Source: Piromyces finnis (taxonomy: Eukaryota; Neocallimastigomycota; Neocallimastigomycetes; Neocallimastigales; Neocallimastigaceae). Taken from it: DNA of 29,516 nt. The DNA lies in assembly GCA_002104945.1 (NCBI GenBank), contig MCFH01000135.1, positions 1-29,516 of the forward strand, read 5' to 3'. Below, piece after piece: positions 27,345 through 29,516 of this stretch. The position numbers and the translations under genes were made by a program. The notes below the pieces were generated by a model that saw only the letters and a list, made by a program, of their open reading frames with translations, searched no databases and was not told the DNA's origin. Each line of letters opens with the position of its first letter. Position 1 is the first letter of the stretch.

Positions 27345-29419
27345 TTAATTGATATAATAAATTACTAATGCCATGATATTTTCTCGTTGATCTGGTGGAA
27401 GACTACTTAATTGGTCTGGAGTTAAACTCATTACTTGCATTAATAATTGCTGAAAATTTATTAATTAATTAATTAATTATTATTAACTATCAACTGTTTT
27501 ATATTATAGTATTAAAAATATTTAGTACTTACTTTTTGTTGTTCTTGTAACATATCACCATAAATTTATAATATTATTTTAATATTAATTTTTATATTTA
27601 GAAAAATGTAATTATTCTTACTACCATTAAATTGAGACAAAGTCTTGTTAACAGCATTCATATTCTATTTTGATTATTCATTCCTTGATTTGTGTCATAT
27701 TGGACATTTGATTTTGTTGTGAATTTGTTGATTTTGCATTGAAGCATTTGAATCATTCATAGAACTTGTAATATTCTTTCATTATATTATTAATTATTGA
27801 ATGTTAATTAATGCATTTATTCCATATATTTATAATTTAATAAACTTAGTAAAAATATTAACAAACAAACAAAAAATCTACCTGTATTACATTTGGATCG
27901 ACTATATTTAATGTTAATAGGGCTTTATTTAATATTATTAATTATAATTAAGCTTAAATAAGTATATAAACAAATGAATAAATTAATTTATTAATATATT
28001 ACTTGAAAACTGCATATGATAATTGTGGATTCATTGTTAATAAGTTTTCTTGCTGCAACTGGATTGGTTTCGATAAGTGTCTTGTGGTAAACATAAATTA
28101 AATATTAAATATAAATTAATATTCATATTATTATTAATTAGTATATTAACTTTATCTGTCATACTTTTATTTGTGACATTAATTAAGTAATTCTCTTGTG
28201 GAAGCATATTAACGTATTTTTGAATATTTTTCTACAATAGATTGATTTTGTTGATTTTGATTTTGATTTTGTTGTACATTTTGTGAAGTATTTTTGCATG
28301 TTATTTGTTTTATTATTAAAAATTCTTTCTATTCTGATTATTAATAGTAAAAAATATATTAGAATGAGAAAATAATAAAAAAGAAAAATAATTGTTACAA
28401 TTTCTGATTTTTTTAAAGGGTATGCTAATATGCTTAATAATTAAAAAAAATATAAAAAAATATTATTTTATATATTAGTCATCATGTTGGAATTATTATT
28501 TCCTGAATTGTTTATTTACTCTATTACTATTATTATTAATACTATTATTGTTATTGTTATTATTATTATCATGATTATCTTCCTTGTCATTATCAGCATA
28601 ATCAACTCTTAATTCTCTTCCCCTTCATAGGATTAGTTTTTTTAAATTATTTATATATAAATTTATAAATATATCACAAAAAATAATATAGGGTAGGAAA
28701 ACAATTATTTTAAATGGTATTAAGCTTTCCTCCAGTTATCTAAATTTTATTATTAATAATGATAATTTATCTTATATTATTAAGAATTTAAATCTTTAAT
28801 AATTACATTATTAATATAAGTTATTTCATTCTTGCCAAGAGAAATACTGATATTCTCAACATTTTAGGGAAAATTAATGATTAAATTAATTTTATAAAAT
28901 ATTCCTTTATTATGTTTATAGTTTCTAACAGCACTTGCTGCAGTTTCAGCATCTTGATATTCCAAAAACCTATTTTTTATTGATGTATGATTTACTGAAA
29001 TGAATTTTATTGCTTTTAAAAGTTTATATCATTTAATTTATATTTTAAAATACCATAACCACGAGGTTTTCCTGATTCTCTATCAAACATAATCTTTTAT
29101 TATTGTTACAAATTGTTACAATATAATTGAATTAAATGAAAACGTTTTTTTTTAAAAAAATTATTAAATTTTTGAAGTTTGAAATTTATATTGACATTTT
29201 TGTCCTTTGTTTTAATTTTTAATAAGTACCTAAATGAAACTACAGGACCAACTTCCTTAAAAATTTCAGTAAGTTGCTCTTCAGTGTAATCATCTTGAAA
29301 CAACAATAATGCAATAATAATAATAATAATAATAATAATAATTAATTTTAATAAAAATAATTTAATTTAAAAATCGTGATAAATTGCTTAATTTTTATTC
29401 TTACATGGTATATTTCCAA
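27345..29419 (-). CDS. cstf2: Cleavage stimulation factor 64 kDa subunit (CSTF2), 5' end not seen
   Basis: CstF-64 binds GU-rich RNA downstream of the poly(A) site and works in nuclear mRNA 3' end formation. The RRM is split over small exons: VGNIP (29405-29419), then DYTEEQLTEIFKEVGPVVSF (29230-29293), LMFDRESGKPRGYG (about 29054-29094), EYQDAETAASAVRNY (near 28925-28975) and GRELRVDYADND (near 28580-28620). RNP1-like RGYG and VVSF are visible. An Asn-run (near 28520-28570) and a Gln-rich stretch (near 28245-28285) follow. The hinge shows ELLNLMSQIKSMTDK-type sequence near 28165-28210, then ETNPVAARKLL, MNPQLSYAVFQ (28010-28080) and NIVDPNVIQ. The C-terminal domain is QQLLMQVMSLTPDQLSSLPP, then DQRENIMAL, ending TAA 27345-27347. 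Human CSTF2 has QVMQLTADQIAMLPPEQR there. The first exon, with the start codon, lies beyond 29420 or outside the window. Many short introns and several indels are present. Confidence 0.88.
29313..29342. repeat. (AAT)n repeat in a cstf2 intron
   Basis: About ten AAT/TAA units between the VGNIP exon and the DYTEEQL exon. The acceptor TTTCAAG before the DYTEEQL exon lies just beside it, so it is intronic. Confidence 0.85.
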
Positions 29420-29516
29420 CTTTATTATATAATTATTATATATTGTATGGTAAAGAAAAAATTTGATATCATGAAAAGAGTGTTAAATATTATTTATAAA
29501 AATTTATAATATAGTA
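29420..29516. other. Window end, presumably cstf2 intron or 5' region
   Basis: The VGNIP exon needs an upstream exon that supplies the start codon and the first RRM residues. No clear exon can be assigned in these 97 bases. Confidence 0.4.

Overview
The window looks like nuclear DNA of a Dictyostelium-type social amoeba. Intergenic and intronic DNA is extremely A+T-rich with many homopolymer A/T runs. Introns are short, nearly pure A/T, with GTA(A/T)-type donors and TAG/AAG acceptors. Triplet repeats (TTA/AAT) and Asn/Gln-rich protein stretches are common, and all recognisable proteins are eukaryotic. Almost every gene carries scattered one-base indels that break the frame while protein similarity continues in another frame. 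I read these as draft long-read assembly errors rather than real pseudogenes. Family calls come from recognising protein motifs in the raw translation, not from database searches.

Layout. 1-3985 is a near-perfect inverted repeat centred near 1993. The right arm holds the 3' part of the purine gene for AIR carboxylase (PurK-PurE, +) and the last exons of dhx35 (-), tail to tail. The left arm is a reverse-complement copy with its own indels. dhx35 (3595-7245, -) continues past the right arm and is divergent from cytosolic leucyl-tRNA synthetase leuS (7664-11637, +). After about 1.6 kb without a visible gene come the ESCRT-III gene chmp7 (13216-15003, +), the PP1 inhibitor-3 gene ppp1r11 (15380-15848, -) and a large ankyrin-RCC1-BTB gene of the IBTK family (16472-21515, +). 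Then follow four minus-strand genes: pex12 (22264-24025), ribosomal protein rps21 (24783-25359), the mitochondrial ATP synthase F1 delta subunit (25822-26595) and cstf2 (27345 to at least 29419, 5' end not seen).

The genes are housekeeping functions with no operon logic: purine synthesis, splicing, translation, nuclear envelope/ESCRT, phosphatase control, ubiquitin-ligase adaptor, peroxisome import, mitochondrial ATP synthesis and mRNA 3' end formation. I found no mobile element, CRISPR array, rRNA or tRNA. The strongest structural signal is the palindrome at the window start, most probably a fold-back assembly artefact. The largest triplet repeat lies inside a dhx35 intron. I did not find a convincing undescribed system.
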